From contig NZ_VFAH01000013.1 in assembly GCF_008929045.1 (NCBI RefSeq), positions 108,390-172,389 of the forward strand: DNA of 64,000 bases, given 5' to 3'. Shown piece after piece: positions 18,677 to 28,937 of this stretch. Numbering within the stretch: position 1 is the first letter of the stretch; each line of letters starts with the position of its first letter. A model generated the notes under the pieces. The model had not been told where the DNA came from and made no database searches. It worked only from the letters and a program-made list of their open reading frames with translations. Made by a program: the position numbers and the translations under genes. Origin of the DNA: Noviherbaspirillum aerium. GTDB lineage: Bacteria > Pseudomonadota > Gammaproteobacteria > Burkholderiales > Burkholderiaceae_D.

Positions 18677-20320
18677 ATGCAATGGCCGACGCACGAAGTG
18701 ACCAACCAGGTGCCGGAACTGGCAGATTACAATCTTTTTTCCACCGACATCGCGCTGGTGGACGGCATCCGCCGCTCCGGGGCCGGCTGGCACGGGGAAA
18801 AACTGCAGGGACTCGGCGCCAGGCTGGGCACGAAAGAAGTGTTGTATCTTGGCGACCTCGCCAACCGGCATCCGCCCGAGCTGGAAACCCATGACCGCTT
18901 CGGCCGGCGCATTGATGCGGTGGAATTCCATCCCGCCTGGCATGCGCTGCTGGCGTCCCTGCGCAGCGAGGCGCTGCATGCCCTGCCCTGGATGGACGCG
19001 CGCGCCGGCTCCCATGTCGCGCGCGCCGCGGGCTATTACCTGCATTCGCAGGTCGAAGCCGGCTCGCTATGCCCGACCACCATGACCTTCGCCTCGATAC
19101 CGGTACTGCGGAACGAACCGGGGCTGTTCGCCGACCTTGGACCAAAGCTGTTCTCGACGGAGCATGACCCGCGCGACCTGCCGCTGGAACAGAAGACCTC
19201 GATCCTGATCGGCATGGGCATGACCGAAAAACAGGGCGGCTCCGACGTGCGCACCAATACCACGACCGCGCGCCCTCTCAACGGGGAGGGACGCGGTGCC
19301 GCCTACGCACTGACCGGACACAAGTGGTTCTTTTCGGCGCCGATGTGCGATGCGCACCTGGTGCTGGCCCGCACCGACGGCGGCCTCTCCTGCTTTTTCG
19401 TGCCGCGCTGGCGGCCGGACGGCGGCAAGAACGCGGTCCTGGTCCAGCGGCTCAAGGACAAGCTGGGCAACCGCTCCAATTCCAGCAGCGAAGTCGAATT
19501 CCAGGACGCCTTCGGCATCATGGTGGGCGAGGAAGGCCGCGGCATTCCCACCATTATTGAGATGGCCAACCATACCCGCCTCGATTGCGTGATCGGCAGC
19601 GCCGGACTGATGCGCCAGGCGTTCGTGCAGGCGGCCCACCATGCGCGGCATCGTACCGCCTTCGGCCGCCATCTGGCCGACCAGCCGCTCATGCGCAATG
19701 TGCTGTCGGACCTGGCGCTGGAAAGCGAAGCGGCAACCTTGCTGATGCTGCGGCTGGCGCAGGCGTCCGAGTCGCCCCAAGACCCGCTGGAGCGGGCGTG
19801 GCGGCGCATCGTCACGCCCGCCGCCAAATTCTGGATCTGCAAGCGCGCGCTGGAGTTCAGCGGCGAATGCATGGAAGTCTGGGGCGGCAACGGCTACGTC
19901 GAGACAGGACCGATGGCGCGCCTCTATCGCGAGGCGCCGGTGAATTCCATCTGGGAAGGTTCAGGCAATGTGATGTGCCTGGACGTCCTGCGCGCCGTGG
20001 AACGGGAAATCGAAGGCTTCCTCATGCTGCTCGGCCAGTTGGACGATGCAGCGAACGGCCATGACGTATTGCAGGGTCTGATCAGCGGTTTGCGCAGGGA
20101 TCTTGCCACGCCGCCCGAACAGCGCGAACTGCTGGCCCGCCGCTTCGCGCAAAAGCTGGTGCTGGCCGCCCAGGCATCCCTGATGCTTCAAGCTTCGCCG
20201 GCACCGATCGCCGACGCCTTCATTGCCAGCCGGATCGATGCGGAAGCGGGACGCGTGTACGGCACGCTGTCGGCGTCGGCACTGCAGGAAAACATCCTGG
20301 ATCGGGCCTGGCCGGAATGA
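18677..20320 (+). CDS. AidB-like acyl-CoA dehydrogenase family protein
   Basis: A 547-residue flavoprotein close in length to E. coli AidB (541), which is induced during the adaptive response to alkylation and binds DNA. The start HEVTNQVPELADYNLFSTD, GMGMTEKQGGSDVRTNTT (flavin/substrate region), GHKWFFSAPMCDAHLVLA and ECMEVWGGNGYVE fit AidB rather than short acyl-CoA dehydrogenases. It is divergent from dnaX with 92 bases between starts. No ada or alkB lies nearby in the window. Confidence 0.9.
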   Translation: MQWPTHEVTNQVPELADYNLFSTDIALVDGIRRSGAGWHGEKLQGLGARLGTKEVLYLGDLANRHPPELETHDRFGRRIDAVEFHPAWHALLASLRSEALHALPWMDARAGSHVARAAGYYLHSQVEAGSLCPTTMTFASIPVLRNEPGLFADLGPKLFSTEHDPRDLPLEQKTSILIGMGMTEKQGGSDVRTNTTTARPLNGEGRGAAYALTGHKWFFSAPMCDAHLVLARTDGGLSCFFVPRWRPDGGKNAVLVQRLKDKLGNRSNSSSEVEFQDAFGIMVGEEGRGIPTIIEMANHTRLDCVIGSAGLMRQAFVQAAHHARHRTAFGRHLADQPLMRNVLSDLALESEAATLLMLRLAQASESPQDPLERAWRRIVTPAAKFWICKRALEFSGECMEVWGGNGYVETGPMARLYREAPVNSIWEGSGNVMCLDVLRAVEREIEGFLMLLGQLDDAANGHDVLQGLISGLRRDLATPPEQRELLARRFAQKLVLAAQASLMLQASPAPIADAFIASRIDAEAGRVYGTLSASALQENILDRAWPE

Positions 20321-20368
20321 CGATGCCCAAAGAGAATAAAGGGAATATGAGAAAAGCTTGAAAAGAGG

Positions 20369-20464
20369 GGCGAGCCTTGTCTACGGCACTTGCAGGAAAT
20401 GGCTGTGGCTGCTTCGTTCCCGACCTGACCAGGTTGGCCATGCCACAATGCGCAGGGGCCCGCC
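20369..20464 (-). ncRNA. ffs: 4.5S RNA (small SRP RNA)
   Basis: The reverse strand contains CTGGTCAGGTC-GGGAAC-GAAGCAGCC, the domain IV core of bacterial SRP RNA. Ends pair as GGCGGGCC (5') with GGCTCGCC (3', one G-U), giving a 96-base hairpin; CCTCTTTTC follows as terminator tail. Compared with E. coli the closing pair of the GGAA tetraloop is flipped from C-G to G-C, which keeps pairing. A TTAAAAT -10-like element lies about 8 bases upstream of the 5' end. The product pairs with Ffh to target membrane proteins. Confidence 0.92.
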
Positions 20465-20554
20465 GACCTGCATTTTAACAGCAAAGCGGCGGAAGCGCCT
20501 CCCTATTTCCGGCAACCAGCGCAAGGCGAAGCCGGAAGGTTCGGGACGATGGTT

Positions 20555-22039
20555 TCAGATGCCGAGTTCGCCCCAGATCCGGTCGATTTTTTCCTTGACC
20601 TCCTGCGTCATCGCAATGGTCGTCCCCCATTCGCGGTTCGTCTCCCCCGACCACTTGTTGGTGGCATCGATTCCCATCTTGCTTCCCAGCCCGCTGACCG
20701 GCGAAGCGAAATCCAGGTAATCGATCGGCGTATTGTCGACCAGGGTCGTATCCCGCGAGGGGTCGACGCGGGTGGTGATGGCCCAGATGACTTCCTTCCA
20801 GTCTCGGATGTTCACGTCTTCGTCCACCACCACGATGAACTTGGTGTACATGAATTGCCGCAGGAAACTCCAGACACCGAACATCACCCGCTTCGCATGT
20901 CCCGGATAAGCCTTCCTGATCTGCACCACCGCCATCCTGTAGCTGCAGCCTTCCGGCGGCAGATAGAAATCGGTGATTTCGGAAAACTGCTTCTGCAGCA
21001 GCGGAACGAAGACTTCATTGAGCGCCACGCCGAGCACCGCCGGTTCGTCCGGTGGCTTTCCGGTATAGGTCGAGTGGTAAATGGGATCGCGCCGCATGGT
21101 GATCCTGTCGATGGTGAACACCGGGAACCAGTCCTGCTCGTTGTAATAGCCTGTGTGGTCGCCGTACGGCCCCTCCAGTGCATGCTCATAGCCGCTCGGG
21201 TGGGATTCGTCAGGATAGATATGGCCTTCCAGCACGATTTCCGCGGAGGCCGGCACCCGCAATTCACTGCCGATCGCCTTGACCAGTTCTGTGCGGCTTC
21301 CGCGCAGCAGGCCGGCGAACTGATACTCCGACAGGCTGTCCGGCACCGGCGTGACCGCGCCGAGTATCGTTGCCGGATCGGCGCCCAGCGCCACCGCGAC
21401 CGGATAGGGCTTGCCGCGATGGACGATGCCATGCTCGCGAAAATCCAGGGCGCCGCCGCGGTGCGCCAGCCAGCGCATGATGACCTTGTTATGACCGATC
21501 ACCTGCTGGCGGTAGATGCCGAGGTTTTGGCGCTTCTTGTGCGGCCCCTTGGTGATGACCAGCCCCCAGGTGATGAGCGGTGCCACATCGCCGGGCCAGC
21601 AATGCTGGATCGGCAGCTTTGCGAGGTCGACATCCTGCCCTTCCCAAACCACCTCCTGGCAAGGGGCCGAACGATGCTCCTTGGGCGCCATATCCCAAAG
21701 TGCCTTCACCATGCTGCCAAGGCCGAGAACATCCTTCAGGCCTTTGGGCGGTTCCGGTTCCTTCAGCGTGGAGAGCAGATGCCCGATCTTGCGCAATTCG
21801 CCCACATCCTCCGCCCCCATGCCCAAAGCGACCCGGCGCGGCGTGCCGAACAGGTTGCCCAACACAGGAATGCGATGCCCTTCCGGGCGCTGGAAGAGCA
21901 AGGCAGGACCGCCGCTGCGCAATACCCGATCGCAGATTTCCGTCATCTCCAGATGGGTTGAGACAGGGGTCGATACCTGCTTAAGTTCACCAATTTCTTG
22001 CAATTGGGCAATAAAATCCCGCAAATCCGAATATTTCAT
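20555..22039 (-). CDS. ubiD: UbiD-family 4-hydroxy-3-polyprenylbenzoate decarboxylase
   Basis: Decarboxylates the polyprenylated hydroxybenzoate intermediate of ubiquinone synthesis using prenylated FMN made by UbiX. The 494-residue length is right. [46 protein letters not shown] and [11 protein letters not shown] are family blocks. The start codon is followed upstream by an AT-rich 460-base spacer. ubiX is not in the window. Confidence 0.95.
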   Translation of the reverse strand: MKYSDLRDFIAQLQEIGELKQVSTPVSTHLEMTEICDRVLRSGGPALLFQRPEGHRIPVLGNLFGTPRRVALGMGAEDVGELRKIGHLLSTLKEPEPPKGLKDVLGLGSMVKALWDMAPKEHRSAPCQEVVWEGQDVDLAKLPIQHCWPGDVAPLITWGLVITKGPHKKRQNLGIYRQQVIGHNKVIMRWLAHRGGALDFREHGIVHRGKPYPVAVALGADPATILGAVTPVPDSLSEYQFAGLLRGSRTELVKAIGSELRVPASAEIVLEGHIYPDESHPSGYEHALEGPYGDHTGYYNEQDWFPVFTIDRITMRRDPIYHSTYTGKPPDEPAVLGVALNEVFVPLLQKQFSEITDFYLPPEGCSYRMAVVQIRKAYPGHAKRVMFGVWSFLRQFMYTKFIVVVDEDVNIRDWKEVIWAITTRVDPSRDTTLVDNTPIDYLDFASPVSGLGSKMGIDATNKWSGETNREWGTTIAMTQEVKEKIDRIWGELGI

Positions 22040-22169
22040 GATTTTTCACAAAGTTTGAGACTTGTTTGTGTTTGTAGAATGCAAGCCCAAGTAGTTGATT
22101 TTATTTATCTTTTATTGCATTGCAGCGATTTCTTATATCTCAAAGTAATAAAATATAGATTTGTTAGTA

Positions 22170-22198
22170 TTGACTCGATATAAACACGCACCTAAAAT
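22170..22198 (+). promoter_or_regulatory. Sigma-70-type promoter in the ubiD-transglycosylase spacer
   Basis: TTGACT (22170-22175), a 17-bp spacer and TAAAAT (22193-22198) form a near-consensus promoter pointing at the lytic transglycosylase, with a leader of about 295 bases. It is in the most AT-rich part of the 22040-22500 spacer. I see no gene in the rest of that spacer; a 76-codon frame at 22208-22438 has no ribosome site. Confidence 0.6.
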
Positions 22199-22500
22199 TC
22201 GGCCAGCTTGATGAGCGGTCCTTTCCCCATATCCAGGGATCGGCATGGCATTCCGCTCAGTATCCACGGGATCGGGGTCCCACATGACATTTTAAGGAGT
22301 GTTTTCAAAAGGCGTCCGCCTTCCCCCCGAAAAAGTTGCTTGCCCTGCCGGCCGTGCGCCGACACTCCGTGGCAAGCAATCGCGATGTCTGCCGTTTTGC
22401 GCCGCGCGCAGCTGCAGACAGTGACTGATTCACGTTGAAACCAGATGCCTACAGCAGCTTGTTGTGGCTCTTCGTTTGCCGTGAGGATTCAGGAGGTTCA

Positions 22501-23493
22501 ATGATAAATCGATATACAAGGGCGGCGTACGACTTTACCCGTCATCAGGCCACGCAGTCGGCCGCATGGGCCGTTTTTGCCCGCGACACGATCAGCGGTT
22601 TCATGACTACCGCCCGCCATGCGCTAACCTTGTCCGGACTTGTTGCCATGGTTTTGCTGGGCACCATGTTCGTGAAACCGGAAACCGCGGACCGTTTGAA
22701 AGCATTGTCGCCGTTTGCCGCAGCAAATAGTATTGCCGCCGAAGAAAAGAATGTGGTGGCTGAACCCGCGCCCACGCAATCTCCCGCTGCATCCGCAGTC
22801 CAGCTTTCCGCCTCGGCACGTAGCCAGGCAGTGATGGTGGCGGCACCGGCGGATGCCGCCCAGGCCGGCAATTCCAAGCAGCAGCAATGGGTCACCGAGT
22901 GGCTCTCGAAACGCTACCGCGTGGCTGCCGATGCGACCAATATGCTCGTGTCCGCCGCTTATCTGACGGCAAAGGAAATCAAGCTTGATCCCTTGCTCAT
23001 TCTGTCGGTCATGGCGATCGAATCCGGCTTCAATCCTTTTGCCGAAAGCCCGGTAGGTGCGCAAGGCCTGATGCAGGTCATGTCCAAGGTCCATCACGAC
23101 AAGTTTGCCGAGCTCGGCGGCGTCAAGGCGGCATTGAATCCCGTCGCCAACATCCGCGTCGGATCCCAGATCCTCAAGGATTATGTGGAGCGTGGCGGCT
23201 CGGTGGAAGCCGGCCTGAAGATGTATGTCGGTGCCGGAGCGCTTGAAACCGACTTCGGTTATGGCGCCAAGGTGCTGGCCGAATATCGACGTCTCAAGGA
23301 AGTGGCCATGGGCAAGAAAGTCCCCGTGATCACCCCGATTGCAACCGCAAGCTCTTCTTCAGTCAATTCTTCCGCACCCAAGGCTGCGCCCGCCGGGGCA
23401 AAGACCCAGCCAGTTCCAGAGGATGCCTCGGCTGCGATGAAGGAAACCCGCCCGCTGGCGCAAAACGACGATCAGCATGCACCTGCCCTGTAA
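22501..23493 (+). CDS. Lytic transglycosylase, SLT-domain, membrane-anchored
   Basis: A 330-residue protein expected to cleave peptidoglycan glycan strands. One hydrophobic segment (LSGLVAMVLLGTMFV, about residues 44-58) would anchor it in the inner membrane. The SLT domain (about 160-260) has catalytic Glu E174 in MAIESGFNP, then GAQGLMQVM and NPVANIRVGSQIL. The C-terminus is Ala/Ser/Pro-rich and probably disordered. The ATG at 22501 follows a perfect AGGAGG; an in-frame TTG 66 bases upstream lacks one. It ends before a bidirectional terminator. Confidence 0.9.
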   Translation: MINRYTRAAYDFTRHQATQSAAWAVFARDTISGFMTTARHALTLSGLVAMVLLGTMFVKPETADRLKALSPFAAANSIAAEEKNVVAEPAPTQSPAASAVQLSASARSQAVMVAAPADAAQAGNSKQQQWVTEWLSKRYRVAADATNMLVSAAYLTAKEIKLDPLLILSVMAIESGFNPFAESPVGAQGLMQVMSKVHHDKFAELGGVKAALNPVANIRVGSQILKDYVERGGSVEAGLKMYVGAGALETDFGYGAKVLAEYRRLKEVAMGKKVPVITPIATASSSSVNSSAPKAAPAGAKTQPVPEDASAAMKETRPLAQNDDQHAPAL

Positions 23494-23528
23494 CGCCGGC
23501 ACTGAACCTCCGTGCGATTACCTGTAAT

Positions 23529-23557
23529 AAAAAAGGAGCCTTGGGCTCCTTTTTTAT
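23529..23557. terminator. Bidirectional terminator
   Basis: A 12-bp stem AAAAAAGGAGCC / GGCTCCTTTTTT with the loop TTG, lying between the convergent transglycosylase and aminotransferase genes. T-runs on both strands suit termination in both directions. Confidence 0.92.
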
Positions 23558-23581
23558 TGAACGGGATTACGCTTCGGAAGC

Positions 23582-24760
23582 TCAGCTGCGGTGGTGATAC
23601 TCCGCGAAAAACCGTCCGAGACGACTCACCGCTTCCCTCAGATTGTCCATCGAAGTGGCATAGGAAAGCCGGATATACCGGCGCGCCGTAGCGGGGCCGA
23701 AATCCAGCCCCGGCACCAGCACGACCCCTGCCTGGTGCAGCATGTCGATCGTCAGGCGGTCCGCATCATCGGACAGCCCGGAACAATCGGCATAGACATA
23801 GAATGCGCCATCCGGCGTCACCGGCACCTCGAAACCGAGTTCGCGCAGTGCCGGAACGATATAGTCGCGGCGGCGCTTGAACTCCGCCTTGCGCTGCTCA
23901 TAGATGGCGATCGACTCGGGCGCGAAGCAGGCGACTCCGGCATGCTGAGCAATGCTGGATGCGCAAATGAACAGGTTCTGGGCAAGCTTCTCAATCTGGG
24001 CCACCATCGAAGGCGGCACGACTAGCCATCCGAGCCGCCAGCCGGTCATGTTGAAATACTTGGAGAAACTGTTGATGACAATGACATCTTCGCCCAGGGA
24101 CAGCGCGGAATATGGCGCCTCGTCATAGGTCAGGCCCTGGTAGATTTCATCCACAATCGTAAAACCGCCCTTCTCGCGTACGGTTGATACGATTTTTCCA
24201 AGTTCCTCATGCGGTATCGATGTCCCGGTCGGGTTCGACGGCGATGCCAGCAATACGCCCCGCGTACTGGCATTCCAATGTTGCCTGACCATGTCGTCGG
24301 ATAACTGGAAACGCTGCTCGGGACCGCTCGGGATCATTTTCGCCCTGCCCTCGAATGCCGCGACAAAATGCCGGTTGCAGGGATACGAAGGATCCGGCAT
24401 CAGCACTTCGGCATCCTTTTCCACAAGCGCTGCGCAGGCCAGCAACAGCGCCGCCGAGGCTCCGGCCGTCACGATGATGCGCGACGGCGCGACCTCGAGA
24501 CCATACACTTGCCGATAATGCGCAGAGATTGCCTCGCGCAATGCCGGAATGCCGACGGCGGCCGTATATTGCATGCGTCCGTCCGCCATGGCGCGGGTTG
24601 CCGCTTCAATGACCGGGGGCGGCGCTGTGAAATCGGGTTCTCCGATTCCCATATGGATAATCGAACGCCCGGCACGTTCAAGTTCTGTCGCCATTTTTGC
24701 CAGCTCCATGACATGGAACGGCGCAATATTGACGAGGCGGGACGCAAGTGTCGGATTCAT
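23582..24760 (-). CDS. Class I/II PLP-dependent aminotransferase
   Basis: A 392-residue fold-type I aminotransferase related to aspartate aminotransferases. MGIGEPDFTAP, ASPSNPTGTSIP, the PLP lysine K234 in NSFSKYFNMTGWRLGW, and the C-terminal RRYIRLSYAT (carboxylate-binding Arg) are visible. Amino-acid specificity is not clear. It follows nusB by 86 bases on the same strand, at the end of the rib-nusB run. Confidence 0.9.
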   Translation of the reverse strand: MNPTLASRLVNIAPFHVMELAKMATELERAGRSIIHMGIGEPDFTAPPPVIEAATRAMADGRMQYTAAVGIPALREAISAHYRQVYGLEVAPSRIIVTAGASAALLLACAALVEKDAEVLMPDPSYPCNRHFVAAFEGRAKMIPSGPEQRFQLSDDMVRQHWNASTRGVLLASPSNPTGTSIPHEELGKIVSTVREKGGFTIVDEIYQGLTYDEAPYSALSLGEDVIVINSFSKYFNMTGWRLGWLVVPPSMVAQIEKLAQNLFICASSIAQHAGVACFAPESIAIYEQRKAEFKRRRDYIVPALRELGFEVPVTPDGAFYVYADCSGLSDDADRLTIDMLHQAGVVLVPGLDFGPATARRYIRLSYATSMDNLREAVSRLGRFFAEYHHRS

Positions 24761-24846
24761 GAAGTCAAGATGTTCGGCCGGAGCTTGAAGCAGGTCCGGC
24801 CGCGGACTATTGGACGGGAGATAAATCGGAAAGGCTGTTTGGCCGC

Positions 24847-25317
24847 TCAGCGCTTCTTGGCATCATCGACCTCGACATTGCGTGCCTTGGCGGCAAACTT
24901 GTCGAGTACGCCATTCACATACTTGTGCCCGTCGATGCCGCCGAAGGATTTCGTCAGTTCGACAGCTTCATTGATGACGACCTTGTACGGAATCTCGATA
25001 TGGTTTTCAAGTTCATAGGCGCCGATCAGCAGCGCGGCATGCTCTACCGGGGACAACTGGTCGATGGGACGATCGATCAGCGGCGCCAGGTTCGCGCGCA
25101 GCGAGGAAGCCCGCTTGATGGTGCCATGCAGCAGCGTATTGAAGTGCTCGGCGTCGGCCTTGTCAAAACCATGCGCTTCACGAATATGCGCATCGATGGC
25201 ACCGGCGTCTTCACCTGCGAGCAGCCATTGATAGAGGCCTTGCAATGCGAATTCGCGCGCCCGGTGGCGCGGCGTCCGATTCTTGTTCGGGTTGGCGTGA
25301 ACGTTCTTTTGATTCAT
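24847..25317 (-). CDS. nusB: Transcription antitermination protein NusB
   Basis: A 156-residue all-helical factor that binds BoxA RNA with NusE during rRNA antitermination. [19 protein letters not shown] at the start and [20 protein letters not shown] plus [12 protein letters not shown] near the end are family signatures. It starts 3 bases after ribH, the conserved ribH-nusB pairing. The Lys/Arg-rich tail ends in KKR. Confidence 0.96.
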   Translation of the reverse strand: MNQKNVHANPNKNRTPRHRAREFALQGLYQWLLAGEDAGAIDAHIREAHGFDKADAEHFNTLLHGTIKRASSLRANLAPLIDRPIDQLSPVEHAALLIGAYELENHIEIPYKVVINEAVELTKSFGGIDGHKYVNGVLDKFAAKARNVEVDDAKKR

Positions 25318-25320
25318 GGC

Positions 25321-25806
25321 TTACTCTTCTTCAGTAGCTTCGGCGAGTTCATCCAGAGCAATCGACAAATTGGCCATTTCGATGGCCACACGGGCTGCAT
25401 CGGTACCCTTTTCCGCCATACGGGCTTCTGCCTGTTCGTCCGTATCCGTTGTCAGCACGGCATTGGCGATGGGAATGCCGAAATCCAGACCGACACGGGT
25501 AATGCCCGCGCCGGATTCGTTGGATACCAGTTCGAAGTGGTAGGTTTCACCGCGGATGACGGCACCGATGGCGATCAGCGCATCGAACTGCTGCGTTTCC
25601 GCCATCTTTTGCAATGCGAGCGGGATTTCCAGCGCGCCCGGTACGGTGACATGCAAAACATCCTCATCGGCAACGCCGAGATGCTTGAGTTCTGCCAGGC
25701 AGGCAGACAGCAGGCCATGGCAAACGTCTTCGTTGAAACGGGCCTGCACAATGCCGACGCGGACACCCTCACCGTTCAGATTCGTTGCATATGTTCCTAC
25801 AGTCAT
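25321..25806 (-). CDS. ribH: 6,7-dimethyl-8-ribityllumazine synthase
   Basis: Condenses the ribityl pyrimidine with 3,4-dihydroxybutanone phosphate, the penultimate riboflavin step. The 161-residue length fits. [43 protein letters not shown] and [13 protein letters not shown] are the standard blocks. The ATG at 25806 ([10 protein letters not shown]) follows AAGGAT; an ATG 45 bases upstream is in frame but lacks such a site. It lies 158 bases after ribBX. Confidence 0.95.
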   Translation of the reverse strand: MTVGTYATNLNGEGVRVGIVQARFNEDVCHGLLSACLAELKHLGVADEDVLHVTVPGALEIPLALQKMAETQQFDALIAIGAVIRGETYHFELVSNESGAGITRVGLDFGIPIANAVLTTDTDEQAEARMAEKGTDAARVAIEMANLSIALDELAEATEEE

Positions 25807-25964
25807 GGTAAATCCTTCATGCGCAGCTGCGCTTAATGAAACTGACACCATGCCGCATGCACTGTCGCTGTTGAAGCTGGTAAGGCACGTTGCGGCATGG
25901 TGCGTGGTTGTTGTTGATTGTCGGATGCCGGCGGCTCCAGGGCCGCCGTTCAGTTTTGTTCAGC

Positions 25965-27086
25965 TCAGTGATGTTCAGTTTCGGGCTTGGCCTGATAGCC
26001 GACGACTTCCAGGCCGAAGCCTGTCATCGAGGGCATCTTGCGCGGGCTGGCGAGCAGTTTCATCTTGCCGACGCCGATATCCTTCAATATCTGCGCACCA
26101 ATGCCATAGGTGCGCAGGTCAAGGCGCGAGCCGCGCGGCTGAGGGACAGACCCGGGATTGTTGAGCGCTTCGAATTGGGCGAACATCTGTTCCGCAGACT
26201 CTTCGCAATTGAGCAAAATCATCGCGCCGCGTTCGCCGGCCTTGATCGCAGCCATCGCGGATGCCGCATTCCAGGAGTGCGTCGTTACCTCGGTTTCGAG
26301 CAGGTCGATGATGGAGACAGGCTGGTGTACCCGCACCATGGTTTCCTGCTCCGGCGAGATATCGCCATGGACCAGCGCCAGGTGCGCGCCGCCGCTCGGC
26401 TTGTCGCGGTAGGCAATGGTGCGGAACGGACCGTGGGCGGTGTGCATGATGCGTTCGGCCACGCGCTCGATGATGCTTTCGTTCTCGTTACGGTAATGAA
26501 TCAGATCGGCAATCGTGCCGATCTTCAGATTGTGTTCCTTTGCGAACTCGATGAGATCGGGCAAGCGTGCCATCGTCCCGTCATCCTTCATGATTTCGCA
26601 AATCACCGCGGCCGGAGTCAGCCCCGCCAGTTCCGCAAAGTCGCAGCCGGCTTCGGTATGGCCGGCACGCATCAGTACGCCGCCCTTCTGGGCCTTCAGC
26701 GGAAAGATATGGCCGGGCTGCACAATGTCGGCCGCCTTGGCATTTTTTGCAACGGCAACCTGTATCGTCCGGGCGCGGTCTGCCGCCGATATACCCGTCG
26801 TCACGCCTTCCGCAGCTTCAATGGAAACCGTGAAATTGGTGCCGTAGGACGTACCGTTGCGGGTCGTCATCATCGGCAGGTTCAACAAGTTGCAGCGCTC
26901 TTCGGTCAGGGTCAGGCAGATCAGGCCGCGCCCGTATTTCGCCATGAAATTGATTGCCTCCGGCGTCACGAATTCGGCCGCCAGTACGAGATCACCTTCA
27001 TTTTCCCGATCTTCCTCGTCGACGAGGATGACCATGCGGCCGGCGCGCAGCTCGGCAACGATTTCTTGAGTTGTTGAAATAGCCAT
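25965..27086 (-). CDS. ribBX: 3,4-dihydroxy-2-butanone 4-phosphate synthase with degenerate GTP cyclohydrolase II-like domain (RibBX)
   Basis: A 373-residue two-domain protein. Residues 1-200 are an intact Rib[15 protein letters not shown] (acidic metal loop), [16 protein letters not shown] and [10 protein letters not shown]. The C-terminal half resembles RibA ([28 protein letters not shown]) but lacks the zinc cysteines of the usual CLTGD...CDCG block; [15 protein letters not shown] occupies that region. The RQEGRGIG catalytic loop is also gone. It should therefore make dihydroxybutanone phosphate but not open GTP. This architecture is known in Proteobacteria as RibBX; the tail has no established function. 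Confidence 0.9.
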   Translation of the reverse strand: MAISTTQEIVAELRAGRMVILVDEEDRENEGDLVLAAEFVTPEAINFMAKYGRGLICLTLTEERCNLLNLPMMTTRNGTSYGTNFTVSIEAAEGVTTGISAADRARTIQVAVAKNAKAADIVQPGHIFPLKAQKGGVLMRAGHTEAGCDFAELAGLTPAAVICEIMKDDGTMARLPDLIEFAKEHNLKIGTIADLIHYRNENESIIERVAERIMHTAHGPFRTIAYRDKPSGGAHLALVHGDISPEQETMVRVHQPVSIIDLLETEVTTHSWNAASAMAAIKAGERGAMILLNCEESAEQMFAQFEALNNPGSVPQPRGSRLDLRTYGIGAQILKDIGVGKMKLLASPRKMPSMTGFGLEVVGYQAKPETEHH

Positions 27087-27207
27087 GACTGAAATCCTAT
27101 GTAGCCCGCTATTTTAAAGGATTTGGATGGGGCTGAACTTTCAAGTTCGAAACAAAGTGCGGCCATGCCGCCGGCTCTTCCGCGCATCCCCTTACCGAAT
27201 CCGATTC

Positions 27208-27822
27208 CTACTCTTTCAGGCTGAGCATACGTTCGACATAACGCGCAATCAGATCAATTTCAAGGTTGACGCGCGTTCCGGGCTGCAGATGCTTAAGCGT
27301 AGTGACTTGCACGGTATGCGGGATCAGGTTGATGGAAAACTCGCATCCCTTTTCCGTATCCCTTACTTGGTTGACTGTCAGCGATACGCCATTGACGACA
27401 ACGGAGCCCTTGTACGCCAGGTACTTCGCCATGTCTTTCGGCGCGTCGACCACCAGTTCCATCGATTCGCCGACCGGCTGAAACCGCAACACGGTTCCGA
27501 GGCCATCGACATGACCGGATACAAGGTGTCCGCCGAGCCGGTCGGCCAGCGTCAGCGCCTTCTCCAGATTGACCTCACCGATTGCGTCCAGGCCTGCGGT
27601 CCGATTGAGGCTTTCACGGGAAACGTCGACAGCAAACCCGTTGTCGGTCTTGCTCACCACTGTCATGCATGCCCCGTTCAAAGCGATGGAGTCGCCGAGT
27701 GCAACATCGGCCATGGGCAGTCCACCCGCATCAACGGTGAGACGCACACCGGCGTCAGGCTGGTTGCCCAGCGGAGTAATCGAGGAAATCTTTCCGACAG
27801 CAGCGACAATTCCGGTAAACAT
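27208..27822 (-). CDS. ribE: Riboflavin synthase, alpha chain
   Basis: Dismutates two lumazine molecules to riboflavin. The 204-residue product has the two-barrel repeat: MFTGIVAAVGKI at the start, DSIALNGACMTVV in the first half and SVVVNGVSLTVNQV in the second. The start at 27822 gives the invariant MFTGI terminus; an in-frame ATG 27 bases upstream would overlap the ribD stop. It follows ribD by 23 bases. Confidence 0.95.
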   Translation of the reverse strand: MFTGIVAAVGKISSITPLGNQPDAGVRLTVDAGGLPMADVALGDSIALNGACMTVVSKTDNGFAVDVSRESLNRTAGLDAIGEVNLEKALTLADRLGGHLVSGHVDGLGTVLRFQPVGESMELVVDAPKDMAKYLAYKGSVVVNGVSLTVNQVRDTEKGCEFSINLIPHTVQVTTLKHLQPGTRVNLEIDLIARYVERMLSLKE

Positions 27823-27845
27823 GATCGAAATCCGTTCAGATGAAT

Positions 27846-28937
27846 TCAAGTGAAACGAGCAAGGATACGCAAATCGGCTCCGATCTGCTTGATTTCATGG
27901 AAGGAAAGCTGCGTTTTCTGATCGAGGTTATCCAGTGCACGCAGTTCGAACAGGCCTTGCGCATCGCCGAGGATGGACGGGGCGAGATATAGCAGGAGTT
28001 CGTCGACACACCCCTCCCGGATCAGCGAGCCGTTGAGCTTTGAGCCGGCTTCGACATGAAGTTCATTGATCTGGCGCCGGCCGAGTTCCTGCATCAGCGC
28101 CGGCAAGTCGACTTTGCCATGCGCATTCGGCAGCATGATGATCTCCGCCCCCGCTGCGCGTAGTTGCGCTTCCTTCCCGGGATTGGGCATGGCCGCAGCA
28201 ATCCATGTTCCGCCACCGGTCAGCACCCGTGCCGACGGATCGATCTGCAGGCGACTGTCAATGACGATACGCTGTGGTTGCCGCGGAGTTTCTACTGCGC
28301 GGACATTGAGTTGGGGATCATCTTCCTGCACCGTGCCAATCCCGGTGAGGATGGCGCAGGCACGGGCGCGCCACCAGTGCCCGTCGTCTCTCGCCGCGGA
28401 AGAGGTAATCCACTGGCTTTGGCCGTTGTGCAGGGCTGTCCTGCCATCCAGGCTGGCGGCCGCCTTCATGCGCACCCATGGGCGTCCGCGCTGCATGCGG
28501 GAAAGGAAGCCGATATTCATTTCGCGCGCCGCTTCCGCACCGACATCCGTCACGACGTCAATGCCGGCGGCGCGAAGCTTGGCGACGCCTTGTCCCCCCA
28601 CCAGAGGATTCGGATCTCCCAATGCCGCGACGACGCGTCCGACTCCTGCCTTGATGAGCGCGTCCGCGCAAGGCGGCGTTCGGCCGTAATGACTGCAAGG
28701 CTCCAGCGTGACGTAGACAGTGGCGCCGCGCACATCGGCGCCGCGACGGGCGGCATCCTGCAGCGCCTGCACTTCCGCATGGGCCTGGCCGGGAGGCTGG
28801 GTGGCGCCCGCCCCGATGACTTGCCCGTTCTTGACAATGACACAGCCGACACGCGGGTTGGGCGTCGTGATGAACATCGACTTTGCCGCCCATTCCAGTG
28901 CCAGCGCCATGCCTTGCGTGTCGTTGACTATTTCCAC
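27846..28937 (-). CDS. ribD: Bifunctional diaminohydroxyphosphoribosylaminopyrimidine deaminase / reductase
   Basis: Performs the second and third riboflavin steps. The N-terminal deaminase has TPNPRVGCVIV, zinc ligands in HAEVQAL and EPCSHYGRTPPC; the C-terminal reductase has MKAAASLDGRTAL and ELHVEAGSKLNGS. The start is uncertain: I chose GTG at 28937 with GGAAAAG ahead of it, but TTG at 28952 and ATG at 28910 are possible. It heads the ribD-ribE-ribBX-ribH-nusB run. No FMN riboswitch was seen upstream. Confidence 0.93.
   Translation of the reverse strand: MEIVNDTQGMALALEWAAKSMFITTPNPRVGCVIVKNGQVIGAGATQPPGQAHAEVQALQDAARRGADVRGATVYVTLEPCSHYGRTPPCADALIKAGVGRVVAALGDPNPLVGGQGVAKLRAAGIDVVTDVGAEAAREMNIGFLSRMQRGRPWVRMKAAASLDGRTALHNGQSQWITSSAARDDGHWWRARACAILTGIGTVQEDDPQLNVRAVETPRQPQRIVIDSRLQIDPSARVLTGGGTWIAAAMPNPGKEAQLRAAGAEIIMLPNAHGKVDLPALMQELGRRQINELHVEAGSKLNGSLIREGCVDELLLYLAPSILGDAQGLFELRALDNLDQKTQLSFHEIKQIGADLRILARFT

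Noticed and set aside
22208..22438. 76-codon frame upstream of the lytic transglycosylase
   Set aside because: No ribosome site and unremarkable composition; it lies in a probable 5' leader.
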